A program made the translations under genes and the position numbers. Of a DNA stretch of 64,000 nt, positions 8,019 through 16,222 are shown piece by piece. How positions within the stretch are numbered: the first letter of the stretch is position 1; every line of letters starts with the position of its first letter. The stretch spans positions 248,001 through 312,000 of the forward strand of contig CALUHR010000005.1 of NCBI GenBank assembly GCA_944320495.1, read 5' to 3'. Under the pieces are notes generated by a model. That model was not told where the DNA came from. It saw only the letters and a list, made by a program, of their open reading frames with translations, and made no database searches. The DNA is from Candidatus Methanomethylophilaceae archaeon. Its GTDB lineage: Archaea > Thermoplasmatota > Thermoplasmata > Methanomassiliicoccales > Methanomethylophilaceae.

Positions 8019-8037
8019 AACAGGAGTTGAACCCAGG

Positions 8038-8133
8038 ATGACAGCCGGGAGCTGCATCATGGGCAGCCCAGGCTTCAGCCGCGCTGTTCATGATTCTGAC
8101 ACCGCCGTCCCCTACGAGGGGGCGGTTGCATGA
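8038..8133 (+). CDS. Possible 31-residue leader peptide
   Basis: ATG 8038 to TGA 8131-8133, overlapping the start of the next gene by ATGA. AGGAG lies 14 bases upstream, longer spacing than ideal. The peptide (start MTAGSCIMGSPG, end GAVA) has no recognisable domain. It could couple translation of the gene at 8130, or be chance. Confidence 0.3.
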   Translation: MTAGSCIMGSPGFSRAVHDSDTAVPYEGAVA

Positions 8134-8405
8134 CGGAGCCCTATCAGGGCCAGCTCTTGGACCATGAGGTCTACCGCGTCGCGCTCTCCGACCGCTCCAA
8201 GGTGGCGGCCAGGGTGCGCGACTTCATCGCCGCCGATTCCGTCACGATAGAATCCGACGGCCATGAGTGGTGGTTCGAACCGGTCCGCGGCGCGGGGCGC
8301 ATCCGTCCCTCCAAGGAGGTGTACGCGTGGATCGCACGCTACCTCTCGCGGACGTACGGGCTGCGCCACAGGGGTCCGAAGCCCGAGATGGCTTCGGACG
8401 AGTGA
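8130..8405 (+). CDS. Small hypothetical protein
   Basis: 91 residues, ATG in an ATGA overlap with the small ORF upstream. Mixed alpha/beta with a Trp-rich centre (DGHEWWFEPVRGAGR) and a helix (EVYAWIARYLSRTYGL). No tail, though its C-terminus is basic then acidic (HRGPKPEMASDE). No family recognised. It precedes the tail-protein cluster and may be cotranscribed with it. Confidence 0.55.
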   Translation: MTEPYQGQLLDHEVYRVALSDRSKVAARVRDFIAADSVTIESDGHEWWFEPVRGAGRIRPSKEVYAWIARYLSRTYGLRHRGPKPEMASDE

Positions 8406-8558
8406 TTTCTTGGGCATCTTCTCCAGCGGCGGAACGATCGGTCCGGACTAACGGATACTCGACGGGACCGCCCGCCGCGGGGCCCTACCCGGGTGCGCTC
8501 GACCCTCCCTTCTCGGGGTCACGGGGCGCGAAAGGGCGAATCCGTACGAAGCAGACCC

Positions 8559-8596
8559 GCAGGCCGCGAATGACGCGGGGACAGGAACAGTGCGGC
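8559..8596 (+). repeat. Direct repeat A2 (partner 7981-8018)
   Basis: Second copy of the ~38-bp repeat, ending 26 bp before the start of the first tail-protein gene at 8622. Confidence 0.5.
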
Positions 8597-8621
8597 CGGA
8601 CGAATTGGGAGAGAAGGAAAG

Positions 8622-9485
8622 ATGCCCAAAAGCAACGATGCGATCCTGGCAGGGCAGTATAGGAAGCTCGACAGGACCAAGAACCGCGCCGTCCGCGACA
8701 AGCAGGCGTACGCGAGATACAACAGCAAGGCCGACAAGTACCGCTCCGGCACCGGGCACGGCATCGCCGTGTTCAGCCCCGTGTCGAAATCGGATACGTG
8801 GACCTACTCCGAGACCGGCGGCGAGACGAACGCCAACCGCAACCAGTACGGGGAGAAGGCCCCCGACAGGTCCTCCGGCATGGGCTTCGACGAGCACACC
8901 AAGATGCTCGCGAAGCAGATCGAGGCGGCCGAGAAGGACGCCAAGGACGCGAAGAAGAAGAGGAAGACGGCCAGGAGCGAGATGCTCGAGGCCCGCAACC
9001 AGCACATCGCGTACAGGATGGCCCAGGGCAAGGCCCACGGCGTCGTCGTGTACAGCACCAGGGCCAAGCCCGTCGTGGGCGAGGTCGAGGTGCCCAGCAG
9101 GCACGGTTCCTACAACCGCTACCCCGTCGACGAGGACGGGAGGATCCCCGCGAGGGAGGTCAGGAGGATCGTGGACGAGCGCGTCGGATACTCCGGCGTG
9201 GACGACGGAAGGACCGCCAGGAGGGTTTACCCGTCCAGGCCGACCCCCCAGATGATGGACGACTACCTCGCGAGGCCGAACAGGTCCGACATCGTCGGCA
9301 TCGATGCGCCGAAGGGAACCAGGCCGACGGTGGACGCGAGGACGTACAAGAAACCGAAGACCGCGTCCGCCAGCGGATCCTGCAAGGCGAAGGCCAAGGC
9401 GCCCGCGAAGTCCGCTTCTAAGAAAGCACCCGTGAAGAAGACTCCGGCCAAGTCCACCAAGGCCAAGACCTCCGGGAGGCGCTGA
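8622..9485 (+). CDS. First tail protein; carries SDIxGID module
   Basis: 287 residues; ATG with AGAGAAGGA upstream. Residues 1-150 are charged and helical, including a coiled-coil-like EAAEKDAKDAKKKRKTARSE. The module shared with 3510, 23401 and 25683 follows: RYPVDEDGRIPAREV near 167-181 and YLARPNRSDIVGIDAPKG near 213-230, with the usual WW replaced by DY. The last about 40 residues are the basic tail (KAKAKAPAKSASKKAPVKK, ending KTSGRR). It is the only protein bearing both the module and an intact tail, which ties the two systems together. It opens the cluster; the next gene starts 2 nt after its stop. Confidence 0.7.
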   Translation: MPKSNDAILAGQYRKLDRTKNRAVRDKQAYARYNSKADKYRSGTGHGIAVFSPVSKSDTWTYSETGGETNANRNQYGEKAPDRSSGMGFDEHTKMLAKQIEAAEKDAKDAKKKRKTARSEMLEARNQHIAYRMAQGKAHGVVVYSTRAKPVVGEVEVPSRHGSYNRYPVDEDGRIPAREVRRIVDERVGYSGVDDGRTARRVYPSRPTPQMMDDYLARPNRSDIVGIDAPKGTRPTVDARTYKKPKTASASGSCKAKAKAPAKSASKKAPVKKTPAKSTKAKTSGRR

Positions 9486-9487
9486 CC

Positions 9488-9928
9488 ATGGTCGACTACT
9501 CCGACATCGTCGGGAACAGCATCGTGGCCAGCGTCATCCAGTCTGACCCCGACACCTTCGAGGAAGTCGTGGCCAAGGCCGTGAGGACGACATCCAGCCG
9601 CAGCCAGGCCGCATCCAAGGTCGAGGACTACGTCAACGACGTCCTCTGGGACGTCATCAACGGTATGGAGGAGTACGAGCCCATCGCCTACTCCCTCGCA
9701 TACTACGGGATGCAGTCGATGGAGTACGACGGCATCGGCGACGACATGACCCTGATCGTGGACACCTACATCAGGGAGAACGGCCCCAAGGCCGCATCCG
9801 TCAGGCGTTCCCCGAACGGCAGGTCCGCACCCAAGCCCAAGTCCGCAGCCTGCAAGCCCAAGGCCAAGGCACCCGCGAAGAGGACGCCCGCCAAGTCCGC
9901 CAAGGCCAAGACTTCCGGGAGGCGCTGA
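9488..9928 (+). CDS. Tail protein, helical family I
   Basis: 146 residues. The acidic helical domain (1-105) ends MEYDGIGDDMTLIVDTYIREN. It resembles, in length and in a C-terminal 'ID(Y)xx(V)' helix, the proteins at 9931, 11211, 12537 and 14122. Tail from about 107: SAACKPKAKAPAKRTPAK then SAKAKTSGRR. Starts 2 nt after the previous stop and ends 2 nt before the next start. The tail's last codons match those of 8622 almost base for base (KAKTSGRR). Confidence 0.7.
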   Translation: MVDYSDIVGNSIVASVIQSDPDTFEEVVAKAVRTTSSRSQAASKVEDYVNDVLWDVINGMEEYEPIAYSLAYYGMQSMEYDGIGDDMTLIVDTYIRENGPKAASVRRSPNGRSAPKPKSAACKPKAKAPAKRTPAKSAKAKTSGRR

Positions 9929-9930
9929 CA

Positions 9931-10368
9931 ATGTCCTACAACGGATACAGGAACAGCGCCACCTGGGGCGTCGCGCTGATCTTCGGCAACGACTACGGCT
10001 ACTACCAGCTGTCCAGGGAGTGGGTCGAGGCATGCGCCCGCAAGGGGATGACCAAGGCCCAGGCCAAGGGGAGGATCGCCGAGCTCATCGAGAACGAGGT
10101 CGACCACGAGTGGGACGGGGCCTACGACGCCGTCGCCCGCGTCGGGCCGATCGCGTCCCAGCTGCTCCCGTCCCTCGGGAGCATGGAGATCGACTACGGC
10201 GAGGTGGCCGACGGCATGCTCGAGGACTACTCCGACCTCAGGAAGGAGTGCGCGTCGTCCTCCGCCAGGCCGAAGGCCGGGAGCGCTGCGTGCAAGTCCA
10301 AGGCACCCGCGAGGAAGTCCCCGGCGAAGTCCTCCAAGCCGAAGTCCAAGACCGCAGGGAGGCGCTGA
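9931..10368 (+). CDS. Tail protein with YNGYxNxxTW motif
   Basis: 145 residues. It begins SYNGYRNSATWGVALIFGND, matching the 'YNGWxNxxTWxxALWxxND' start seen in a family of small phage and plasmid proteins of unknown function (I recall it as DUF7249-like; not verified). The helical middle (KGMTKAQAKGRIAELIE) is followed by MEIDYGEVADGMLEDY. Tail from about 112: CKSKAPARKSPAKSSKPKSK then TAGRR. Closest in-window relatives are 11211, 12537 and 14122. Confidence 0.75.
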   Translation: MSYNGYRNSATWGVALIFGNDYGYYQLSREWVEACARKGMTKAQAKGRIAELIENEVDHEWDGAYDAVARVGPIASQLLPSLGSMEIDYGEVADGMLEDYSDLRKECASSSARPKAGSAACKSKAPARKSPAKSSKPKSKTAGRR

Positions 10369-10369
10369 C

Positions 10370-10750
10370 ATGCTCCCTCAGACGTTCGAAGGGGAGGACG
10401 GCTTCGTCTCCGAGGTCGTCTACTACACCCTCTGCAAGAGGATCGACAGGCTCATGGACTCCCTGTACCGCAAGGGCGTGAAACCCCGCGACATGCGCAG
10501 TGACATCAGCGGGCTGATCGATTCGGAGATCGGAAAGGTGAACGCCGCCGGCATGAGGCCGGACGCCACCCTCACGGAAGCCCTGGCATACGCGATCGCC
10601 GACTGGTACTACGAGGAGAGGAACGATGTCGTCCAGTTCTGCATCGACAACTATGTCCCTCCCAGCGGTTCCAAGGCATCCAGGCCCAAGGCACCCGCCA
10701 AGAAGTCCCCGGCGAAGTCCTCCAGGCCGAAATCCAAGGGGAGGCGCTGA
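10370..10750 (+). CDS. Tail protein, short helical domain
   Basis: 126 residues. Domain 1-92 (VVYYTLCKRIDRLMDSLYRK ... EALAYAIADWYYEERNDVVQ) is helical and acidic; it may be a diverged member of the YNGW family without its first motif. Tail from about 95: SKASRPKAPAKKSPAKSSRP then KSKGRR. Its ATG begins one base after the previous stop. Confidence 0.7.
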   Translation: MLPQTFEGEDGFVSEVVYYTLCKRIDRLMDSLYRKGVKPRDMRSDISGLIDSEIGKVNAAGMRPDATLTEALAYAIADWYYEERNDVVQFCIDNYVPPSGSKASRPKAPAKKSPAKSSRPKSKGRR

Positions 10751-10752
10751 CC

Positions 10753-11214
10753 GTGGCCCGGAGTCCCATCCGCATAGACTACGGTCATGTGAGCGGGATG
10801 GCACTGGACATCGTCGTGGTGTACGAGCCGAAGTTCTCCGACACCCTCTGGGAGTGCGTCTCCGAGGGCATGGGCAAGGCCGACTGCATCGAGGAGCTCC
10901 GCTACTACCTCTACCACGGTGCCGAGCTCGCCGTCGGCAACACTAGGTTCGCCCCCGATCCCGACACCCCGCAGGACGAGCTCGACCTTTGCAGGAACAT
11001 CGCCCTCAGGGGCGTCGACGACTACCAGGCGAGCGGGGAGGCCGACAGGGCCGCCAGTATCCTCGTGAACGACAACTACGAGAGGTTCAGGGCAGCCGTC
11101 AGGGACCACGGGAGCGGATCCCGCAGGACCGCTCCGAGGGGCGGTGCCAGCAGGCCGAAGGCCAAGGCACCCGCCAGATCTTCCAAGCCCAAATCCAAGG
11201 GGGTGAGGAGATGA
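10753..11214 (+). CDS. Tail protein, GTG start
   Basis: 153 residues, starting at GTG 10753 two bases after the previous stop (no in-frame ATG is better placed). Domain 1-120: IRIDYGHVSGMALDIVVVYE then alternating acidic helices (LWECVSEGMGKADCIEELRYYL; VDDYQASGEADRAASILVND). Tail from about 122: GGASRPKAKAPARSSKPKSK then GVRR. From this gene on, the tail codons GGGGGTGAGGAG run into the next ATGA. No family recognised. Confidence 0.7.
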   Translation: MARSPIRIDYGHVSGMALDIVVVYEPKFSDTLWECVSEGMGKADCIEELRYYLYHGAELAVGNTRFAPDPDTPQDELDLCRNIALRGVDDYQASGEADRAASILVNDNYERFRAAVRDHGSGSRRTAPRGGASRPKAKAPARSSKPKSKGVRR

Positions 11215-11645
11215 CCTACAACGGTTGGGCCAACCGCCCCACCTGGGCGATAGCCCTCTGGTTCGACAACGACGAGGGCCTGAGTTCCATGAAGGACGAA
11301 TGGATCCAGGATGCCGCCGATCAGGGGATGTCCTATGAGGAGGCCGAGGACTACGTCTGGGACCGTCTCGAGGAGTACGTTGAGGAGGAGTACGCCGAGG
11401 CATGCGACTCCGTCAACCCCATGATCGCCGACGCGCTGCTGATGTCCCCCGGAATGGCCAACATCGTCTTCTCCGAGATCGTCAGAGGGTTCCTCCGTGA
11501 CGCGGACTACAGGCCCGCGGCGTCCGGTTCCAAGAAGCGGAAGGTCGGGGGCGTTCCCAAGAGCGGTTCCAAGGCTGTCAAGCCCAAGGCGAAGACGCCC
11601 GTGAAGAAGGCGTCCAAGCCGAAGTCGAAGAGGGTCCACAGATGA
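11211..11645 (+). CDS. Tail protein with YNGWANRPTW motif
   Basis: 144 residues; ATGA overlap with the previous gene. The best match in the window to the 'YNGWxNxxTWxxALWxxNDEGL' family (residues 2-22), then a helical acidic body (SYEEAEDYVWDRLEEYVEEE) and NPMIADALLMSPG, which is echoed in 12537 (NPMIADFIGSFPG). Tail from about 108: SKAVKPKAKTPVKKASKPKS then KRVHR, the only member ending in VHR. Function unknown; the family is typical of phage and plasmid accessory regions. Confidence 0.75.
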   Translation: MTYNGWANRPTWAIALWFDNDEGLSSMKDEWIQDAADQGMSYEEAEDYVWDRLEEYVEEEYAEACDSVNPMIADALLMSPGMANIVFSEIVRGFLRDADYRPAASGSKKRKVGGVPKSGSKAVKPKAKTPVKKASKPKSKRVHR

Positions 11646-11998
11646 CCCGCTATCGCACGCCCGACGGCGACGTCATCGACGAGGGCGACCTCGAGGACGC
11701 AATCTACGCCGCATTCACCGAGGACGACTTCAGACGCTGGCTGGACTCGAACTACTCTGGGTTCGACTATGACAGGTACCACATCCCCGCGTCCGAGGTC
11801 CTGGACGTCATGGGAGAGTTCGACTACAAGTACCGCGAGACGGTGGACTCCATCGTCTCCGACTACGGGTCCGACTATCCGTCACTGGAGGACCTTGGAT
11901 TCGAGGAGCTCGACGACGATGACGATGAGTCCCACTCCAAGAGGCCGAAGGCCCGTCCCAAGACCTCCAAGCCCAAGTCCAAGGGGGTGAGGAGATGA
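11642..11998 (+). CDS. Tail protein, 'PDGDVI' family
   Basis: 118 residues; ATGA overlap. It starts TRYRTPDGDVIDEGDLEDAI, is very acidic, and contains YHIPASEVLDVMGEF. It pairs with the next protein (11995), which keeps the same order of a 'YxxxDG' start, an AF..YLDNEF helix and a 'Y(E/I)PSEV' motif, and more weakly with 16602. Tail from about 98: RPKARPKTSKPKSKGVRR, one of the shortest. Confidence 0.7.
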   Translation: MTRYRTPDGDVIDEGDLEDAIYAAFTEDDFRRWLDSNYSGFDYDRYHIPASEVLDVMGEFDYKYRETVDSIVSDYGSDYPSLEDLGFEELDDDDDESHSKRPKARPKTSKPKSKGVRR

Positions 11999-12540
11999 TG
12001 TGGACCTATGAGGATAGGGACGGCGTCATCCGCGTCGCCGACGAGCAGGAGATCCTCTACAAGGTGACGCCCGACGCGGCCTTCGCCAAGTACCTGGACA
12101 ACGAGTTCTCCGAGATCGACATCCTAGACCGCACCTACGAGCCGTCGGAGGTGTTCATCGAATGGTCCGAGGATGACTTCGCCAGGGCTGCCTCCGAGTG
12201 GTTCAACGACGCCATCTTCCACCCGACCGAGAGGGACCTCTCCTACTTCGAGGAAATCGGAGTCTTCCCCGCGACCGAGGAGGACATCCGCAACGAGAAG
12301 GTGGACAGGGGCATCGACAGGGTCGGCAAGAGGTCCGCGGGACTACAGAACGCCCTCGGAAAGAGGGGTTCCGGCACCGCCAGGCCGAAAGCCGGCGGCA
12401 GGATGACCATCAGGCCGAGGGCGAAGCCGAAGACTCCCGTGAAGAAAGCGTCCAAGGCGAAGTCCGCGTCCAAGACCGCCAAACCGAAGACTCCCGTGAA
12501 GAAGACGTCCAAGCCCAGATCCAAGGGGGCCCGCAGATGA
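11995..12540 (+). CDS. Tail protein, paralogue of 11642, long tail
   Basis: 181 residues; ATG at 11995 (a second ATG follows at 11998). Domain 1-110 is a diverged copy of the 11642 protein (YEDRDGVIRVADEQEILY; YEPSEVFIEWSEDDFA). The tail is unusually long (about 125-181) with an internal duplication: KTPVKKASKAKSASKTAKP and KTPVKKTSKPRSKGARR. Tail-length variation inside a near-repeat DNA sequence is what slippage or recombination would give. Confidence 0.7.
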   Translation: MMWTYEDRDGVIRVADEQEILYKVTPDAAFAKYLDNEFSEIDILDRTYEPSEVFIEWSEDDFARAASEWFNDAIFHPTERDLSYFEEIGVFPATEEDIRNEKVDRGIDRVGKRSAGLQNALGKRGSGTARPKAGGRMTIRPRAKPKTPVKKASKAKSASKTAKPKTPVKKTSKPRSKGARR

Positions 12541-12989
12541 CCGGCTCCGACTGGGCCAACTACGAGACGTGGCTCGTCCACGTCCACATGTTCAACGAAG
12601 AGTCCGTGCGGAAGGAGTTCCGCTCCGCCCTCGAGAAGAGGGCCAAGGAGGGGCTGGACCGCCGCACGGTCCGTGACATCGTCACGCATGATGTCCAGGC
12701 TTTCGTGGAGGAGACCGCCGAGGAGGCGTCCCGGCGCGTCCGCAACCCCATGATAGCCGATTTCATCGGATCCTTCCCGGGACGCATAGACTGCTCCCAG
12801 ATTGCCGACTCGTGGATGGAGGTCTACGACGGCATCGCCGCGGAGCAGGTGACATCCAGGTCCCCTTCCAAAGGGACCGCTCGCAACACACCGACGAGGA
12901 AGGGACAGAGGTCCCGCGCCCAGAGGTCGAGACGATCGAGGGGAGGTGTTTCTGAATGGTTTACAACGGAAGATCGAAAGGAAAGATGA
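12537..12989 (+). CDS. Tail protein, NYETW family, diverged tail
   Basis: 150 residues; ATGA overlap. WANYETWLVHVHMFNEES (residues 5-22) is close to the NYETW signature of the phage/plasmid family; the body shares NPMIADFIGSFPG with 11211. The C-terminus is basic but no longer the standard tail: PSKGTARNTPTRKGQRSRAQ, then RSRRSRGG, and it runs past the start of the next gene (12956) to finish WFTTEDRKER. The tail has apparently decayed or been replaced. Confidence 0.65.
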   Translation: MTGSDWANYETWLVHVHMFNEESVRKEFRSALEKRAKEGLDRRTVRDIVTHDVQAFVEETAEEASRRVRNPMIADFIGSFPGRIDCSQIADSWMEVYDGIAAEQVTSRSPSKGTARNTPTRKGQRSRAQRSRRSRGGVSEWFTTEDRKER

Positions 12990-14125
12990 AATCGAGAGGA
13001 ATGGGAACGAAAGCCGGGAGGAGGCCTCCCGCATCCCGGTCGCTGAAGGCGGTCGTCACGCCCGACGTGTCGCCGGAGAGCCCCTTCGACGGCATGTCGA
13101 TGTTCGGTTCCCTTCTGATATGCGATCCGAGCGTCGGCAATACCCGCAACTACGTGTCCTTCGAGGATCTGGACGAGTTCTGCAACGCGAAGTTCGACAT
13201 AGACAGGTTCTACGATGAGGTCTACACCAGGAGCGAGAGGGACGTCGCCACATACATCCGTATGTACGGCGCACTGGCCGTGGAGGTCCGCGGCGCACTC
13301 ATCATCGCGGGCCACGAGCAGATCGTCCGCGAGTACGGCTACGACAACGCCGATTCGAGGGCGAAGGCCCTGGACCTCCTGAGAAACGAGGCCGAGATCT
13401 ACATGCAGTGGGCCGACGGGGACGTCTGGCAGGCCATCGTCTATGACGACCACACCGACGACGAGTCCGTCCCGGACAGAGTCGTCATCAGGTACGATCC
13501 CTGGGACGACGACGAGGACGGCGATATCGTGGACTCCCTGGGCGAACTGTACGGACAGGAGTACGCCGAGCAGGAAGCTAAGCGCATGATCGTCGACGAG
13601 AGGGAATCCCGCGGGCAGACCCCGAACTTCGCCAAGGGTTCGGCGTCGAGGAAGGCTCCAAAGAGCCGTTCCGCGTACAGTGCGAAGGGACGCCCTTCCG
13701 TCGGCCAGTATGACAGGGCGAGATACGCCAGGGCCACGAGCGGCGGACACTCGATTCTCAGGGTCTACTACGATCCGGGCGAGTCCGAGATGATGGGACG
13801 CCCCGTCTACGACGTGGTTGCCCGCAAGGCCGGCATCCCCGGGCTTATCTGGGGCAAGGACTACGACCCCGCCTCCGGCCTCTGGAGCGGAGGGGACTAC
13901 GACATCACGAGGGAGAAGCTCGAGAGACACGCGATGGGACATGACCTCATCCGCGAGTACGGGCAGATTCCCGCGGACGCGTTCGGGAGGTCCAAGGGCA
14001 TGAGCCAGACGTCCAGACCGAAGTCTAAGCCGAAGGTTCCCGCATCCAAGGCTGCCAAGCCGAAGTCCAAGGCGCCAGCGAAGAAGCCCGTCGCCAAACC
14101 CAAGGCGGAGGGGGGACGCAGATGA
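12956..14125 (+). CDS. Large two-part tail protein
   Basis: 389 residues; ATG with GGAGGTG eight bases upstream, within the end of the previous gene. A basic N-terminal 30 residues, an acidic alpha/beta domain (SLLICDPSVGNTRNYVSFED ... GHEQIVREYGYDNADSRAKA), a middle basic linker (GSASRKAPKSRSAYSAKGRP, about 218-237), a second domain (ILRVYYDPGESEMMGRPVYD ... HAMGHDLIREYGQIPADAFG), then a terminal tail (from about 341, ending KPKAEGGRR). The internal basic linker suggests fusion of two formerly separate cassettes. No family recognised. Confidence 0.65.
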   Translation: MVYNGRSKGKMKSRGMGTKAGRRPPASRSLKAVVTPDVSPESPFDGMSMFGSLLICDPSVGNTRNYVSFEDLDEFCNAKFDIDRFYDEVYTRSERDVATYIRMYGALAVEVRGALIIAGHEQIVREYGYDNADSRAKALDLLRNEAEIYMQWADGDVWQAIVYDDHTDDESVPDRVVIRYDPWDDDEDGDIVDSLGELYGQEYAEQEAKRMIVDERESRGQTPNFAKGSASRKAPKSRSAYSAKGRPSVGQYDRARYARATSGGHSILRVYYDPGESEMMGRPVYDVVARKAGIPGLIWGKDYDPASGLWSGGDYDITREKLERHAMGHDLIREYGQIPADAFGRSKGMSQTSRPKSKPKVPASKAAKPKSKAPAKKPVAKPKAEGGRR

Positions 14126-14562
14126 CCCTCCGCGACGAAGCCCCGCTGACCTTCGAGTTCGGCAACAACACCTGGCTCACCTGGGAGTACTACCGCGACA
14201 ACGAAGCCCTCTCCGAGTCCTGGACGGAGGAATGCGCCCGGGAGGGACTGACCCGCACCCAGGCCGTCGAGAGGATCGTCGGGAACATCAGGGACGATCT
14301 CGCCGACGCCTTCAGGGACGGCGTGTTCAGTACGCAGAACCCGGCGACTTCCGCGGTCCTGCTCCAGGACCCCGATCTCATGGACATCGACTACAGGCAG
14401 GTCGCCGTACGCATCGTCCATGCGTTCTGGCCCGAGGGGTCCGCATCCCCGAGAAGGGCGTCCAAGCCGAAGGCACCCGCGTCCAAGGCGAACAAGCCGA
14501 AGGCCAAGGCACCCTCCAAGAGGCCCACAACCAAACCCAAGTCCAAGGGGGGACGCAGATGA
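14122..14562 (+). CDS. Tail protein, helical family I
   Basis: 146 residues; ATGA overlap. EFGNNTWLTWEYYRDNEALS is a diverged 'NYETW..ND.AL' start, followed by EECAREGLTRTQAVERIVGN (compare EACARKGMTKAQAKGRIAEL in 9931) and LMDIDYRQVAVRIVHAFW. The similarity to 9931 across the whole domain makes them clear paralogues separated by about 4 kb. Tail from about 108: RRASKPKAPASKANKPKAKA, ending KPKSKGGRR. Confidence 0.75.
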   Translation: MTLRDEAPLTFEFGNNTWLTWEYYRDNEALSESWTEECAREGLTRTQAVERIVGNIRDDLADAFRDGVFSTQNPATSAVLLQDPDLMDIDYRQVAVRIVHAFWPEGSASPRRASKPKAPASKANKPKAKAPSKRPTTKPKSKGGRR

Positions 14563-15368
14563 AGGGCAGGACCGCAACCAGGTCCCCGTCCAAGCGCTCC
14601 GTCATCTACCCGGTCAGGGACGCGCCCTGCCCGGTCAGGACGACAGCGGGTTCCGACATCACGGACGACGTGATCCTGTTCCGCCGCAAGGGCAGGCAGG
14701 GGGACCCCGCCGCGTATCTCACGGACGACGGACGCTCCCTCATCGACCTCGTGGCCGCCAAGGCCGGCCCCGATGCCGCGGGAGGGTTCGCATCCCACAG
14801 GTTCCGCTCCGACGACACCATGACGAGGGCGCTCAGGGAGCTCGGCATATCCAACGAGGTCGTGGACGAAGGCATCCTGGCATCGGCTAGGGGCATCTAC
14901 GGCTACGAGTCCTACGACTACAGGATGTGGTCCAACGGCCACACCGGATACCGCGTCGCCCATGTGGAGGACCCCTCCGACGACACGGGCAGGAACCTCA
15001 TCGTGGACGACGAGTCGAAGATCCCTGGCAGGGTCATCTCGAAGGGGAACCGCATCTACTACAACGAGAGCAAGGCGGAGCTCCACGGTGCCGAGTTCGG
15101 CAGGGACAACGCCCCGAAGAGGGACTGGAGGTTCAGCCTGGCGTTCCGCGGGGATACCAGCGGGCTCACGGTCGAGGAAGTCTCCAGGCTCGGCTACGAC
15201 GGGCGCGACATGGAGGTCGGCGACGAGATGTCCGTCGGCCCCCTCGTGATCAGGAGAGTCAAGGGCGACGCCATGGACTACGTCTCGAGGTCTGGCTCGC
15301 CGAGATCGAAGGCCAAGGCGCCCGCCAAGAAGGCATCCAAACCCAAGTCCAAGGGGGTGAGGAGATGA
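14559..15368 (+). CDS. Tail protein, SKRSVIYP family, copy 1
   Basis: 269 residues; ATGA overlap. Begins RSPSKRSVIYPVRDAPCPVR and contains DDTGRNLIVDDESKIPGRVI, EFGRDNAPKRDWRFS, and LGYDGRDMEVGDEMSVGPLV. The next gene (15365) preserves every one of these blocks in order, so the pair is a tandem duplication. The last block resembles a small beta module. Tail from about 244: RSKAKAPAKKASKPKSKGVR then R. No family recognised. Confidence 0.75.
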   Translation: MKGRTATRSPSKRSVIYPVRDAPCPVRTTAGSDITDDVILFRRKGRQGDPAAYLTDDGRSLIDLVAAKAGPDAAGGFASHRFRSDDTMTRALRELGISNEVVDEGILASARGIYGYESYDYRMWSNGHTGYRVAHVEDPSDDTGRNLIVDDESKIPGRVISKGNRIYYNESKAELHGAEFGRDNAPKRDWRFSLAFRGDTSGLTVEEVSRLGYDGRDMEVGDEMSVGPLVIRRVKGDAMDYVSRSGSPRSKAKAPAKKASKPKSKGVRR

Positions 15369-16222
15369 ACGGCAAGGCACCGAGATCCCCATCCAAGCGT
15401 TCCGTCATATATCCGGCGAAGAACGCGACCTGCCCCGTAAGGACCAAGGCGGGAAAGGACCCCGCGGCCAACTCGACACTCTACCGCTTCAGGGGCGACG
15501 TCGTCGGGGACCCGAACGCATACGTCACCGACGACGGGAAGACTCTCGTGGATCTCGTCGGAGCTGTGGCGGGTCAGAAGGATGCCGAGGAGTTCTCCGG
15601 ACACAGGTATCGCACCATCGACGCGCTTCTGGACCGTCTCGGGGGATTCGACATCTATGCGACTCGCTGCTCGGACCTCTCGATAGTCGCCGGGAGATAC
15701 AGCATAGTGTACGACGAGGCCAAGGATTATGACCGCTGGCTCGACGGCGACGTGTTCCGTGTCGCCGAGGTCGACGACCCGTCCGACGATACCGGCAGAA
15801 CCCTCTACGTCGATGATGTGTCTCAGATCCCCGGGCGTATAATCCGCAAGAGGCACGGTGTGTACTCTTACGAGGACGCACAGCACACGGCGGCGGAATT
15901 CGGCATGGAGAATGCCCCGAAGAGGGACTGGAGATTCTATGTCGGTCAGAGGCCTGGTGACAACTCCATCGGCTACGATGATGCGGTCAGACTCGGCTAC
16001 GACGGTCGTGACATGAAGGTCGGCGATTATATGGAGGTCGGGCCTCTCATAATCCAGAGGGTCGATGGCCATCTGTCGGGCTATTTCGCCCCGGACTCCG
16101 ACGGCTCCAAACCGATAACCAGGAGGACGGTCGGGCCGAAGGCTGGGACATCCGGCAAGGTACCAACCAAGACTCTCGCATCCAAAGCCACCAAGCCCAA
16201 GTCCAAGGGGGTGAGGAGATGA
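15365..16222 (+). CDS. Tail protein, SKRSVIYP family, copy 2
   Basis: 285 residues; ATGA overlap. Tandem paralogue of 14559: RSPSKRSVIYPAKNATCPVR, DDTGRTLYVDDVSQIPGRII, EFGMENAPKRDWRFY, LGYDGRDMKVGDYMEVGPLI. The N-terminal half has diverged most. The tail is shorter (KTLASKATKPKSKGVRR). DNA encoding the last eight codons is nearly identical to that of 14559 and 16219. Confidence 0.75.
   Translation: MNGKAPRSPSKRSVIYPAKNATCPVRTKAGKDPAANSTLYRFRGDVVGDPNAYVTDDGKTLVDLVGAVAGQKDAEEFSGHRYRTIDALLDRLGGFDIYATRCSDLSIVAGRYSIVYDEAKDYDRWLDGDVFRVAEVDDPSDDTGRTLYVDDVSQIPGRIIRKRHGVYSYEDAQHTAAEFGMENAPKRDWRFYVGQRPGDNSIGYDDAVRLGYDGRDMKVGDYMEVGPLIIQRVDGHLSGYFAPDSDGSKPITRRTVGPKAGTSGKVPTKTLASKATKPKSKGVRR

Larger units (their letters stand above)
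7641..8037. other. About 400-bp intergenic region
   Basis: Holds a strong hairpin (7778-7802), a TATA box (7825-7835) and a repeat shared with 8559-8596. I see no convincing gene; a minus-strand ORF (7528-7848) overlaps the Fic/Doc 3' end and has no supporting start site. Confidence 0.5.

Noticed and set aside
8008..8095. Possible tRNA on the minus strand (TGGGTTCAACTCC-like T-arm)
   Set aside because: Acceptor and T stems contain mismatches, position 8 and the D-arm do not fit, and the anticodon stem is broken.
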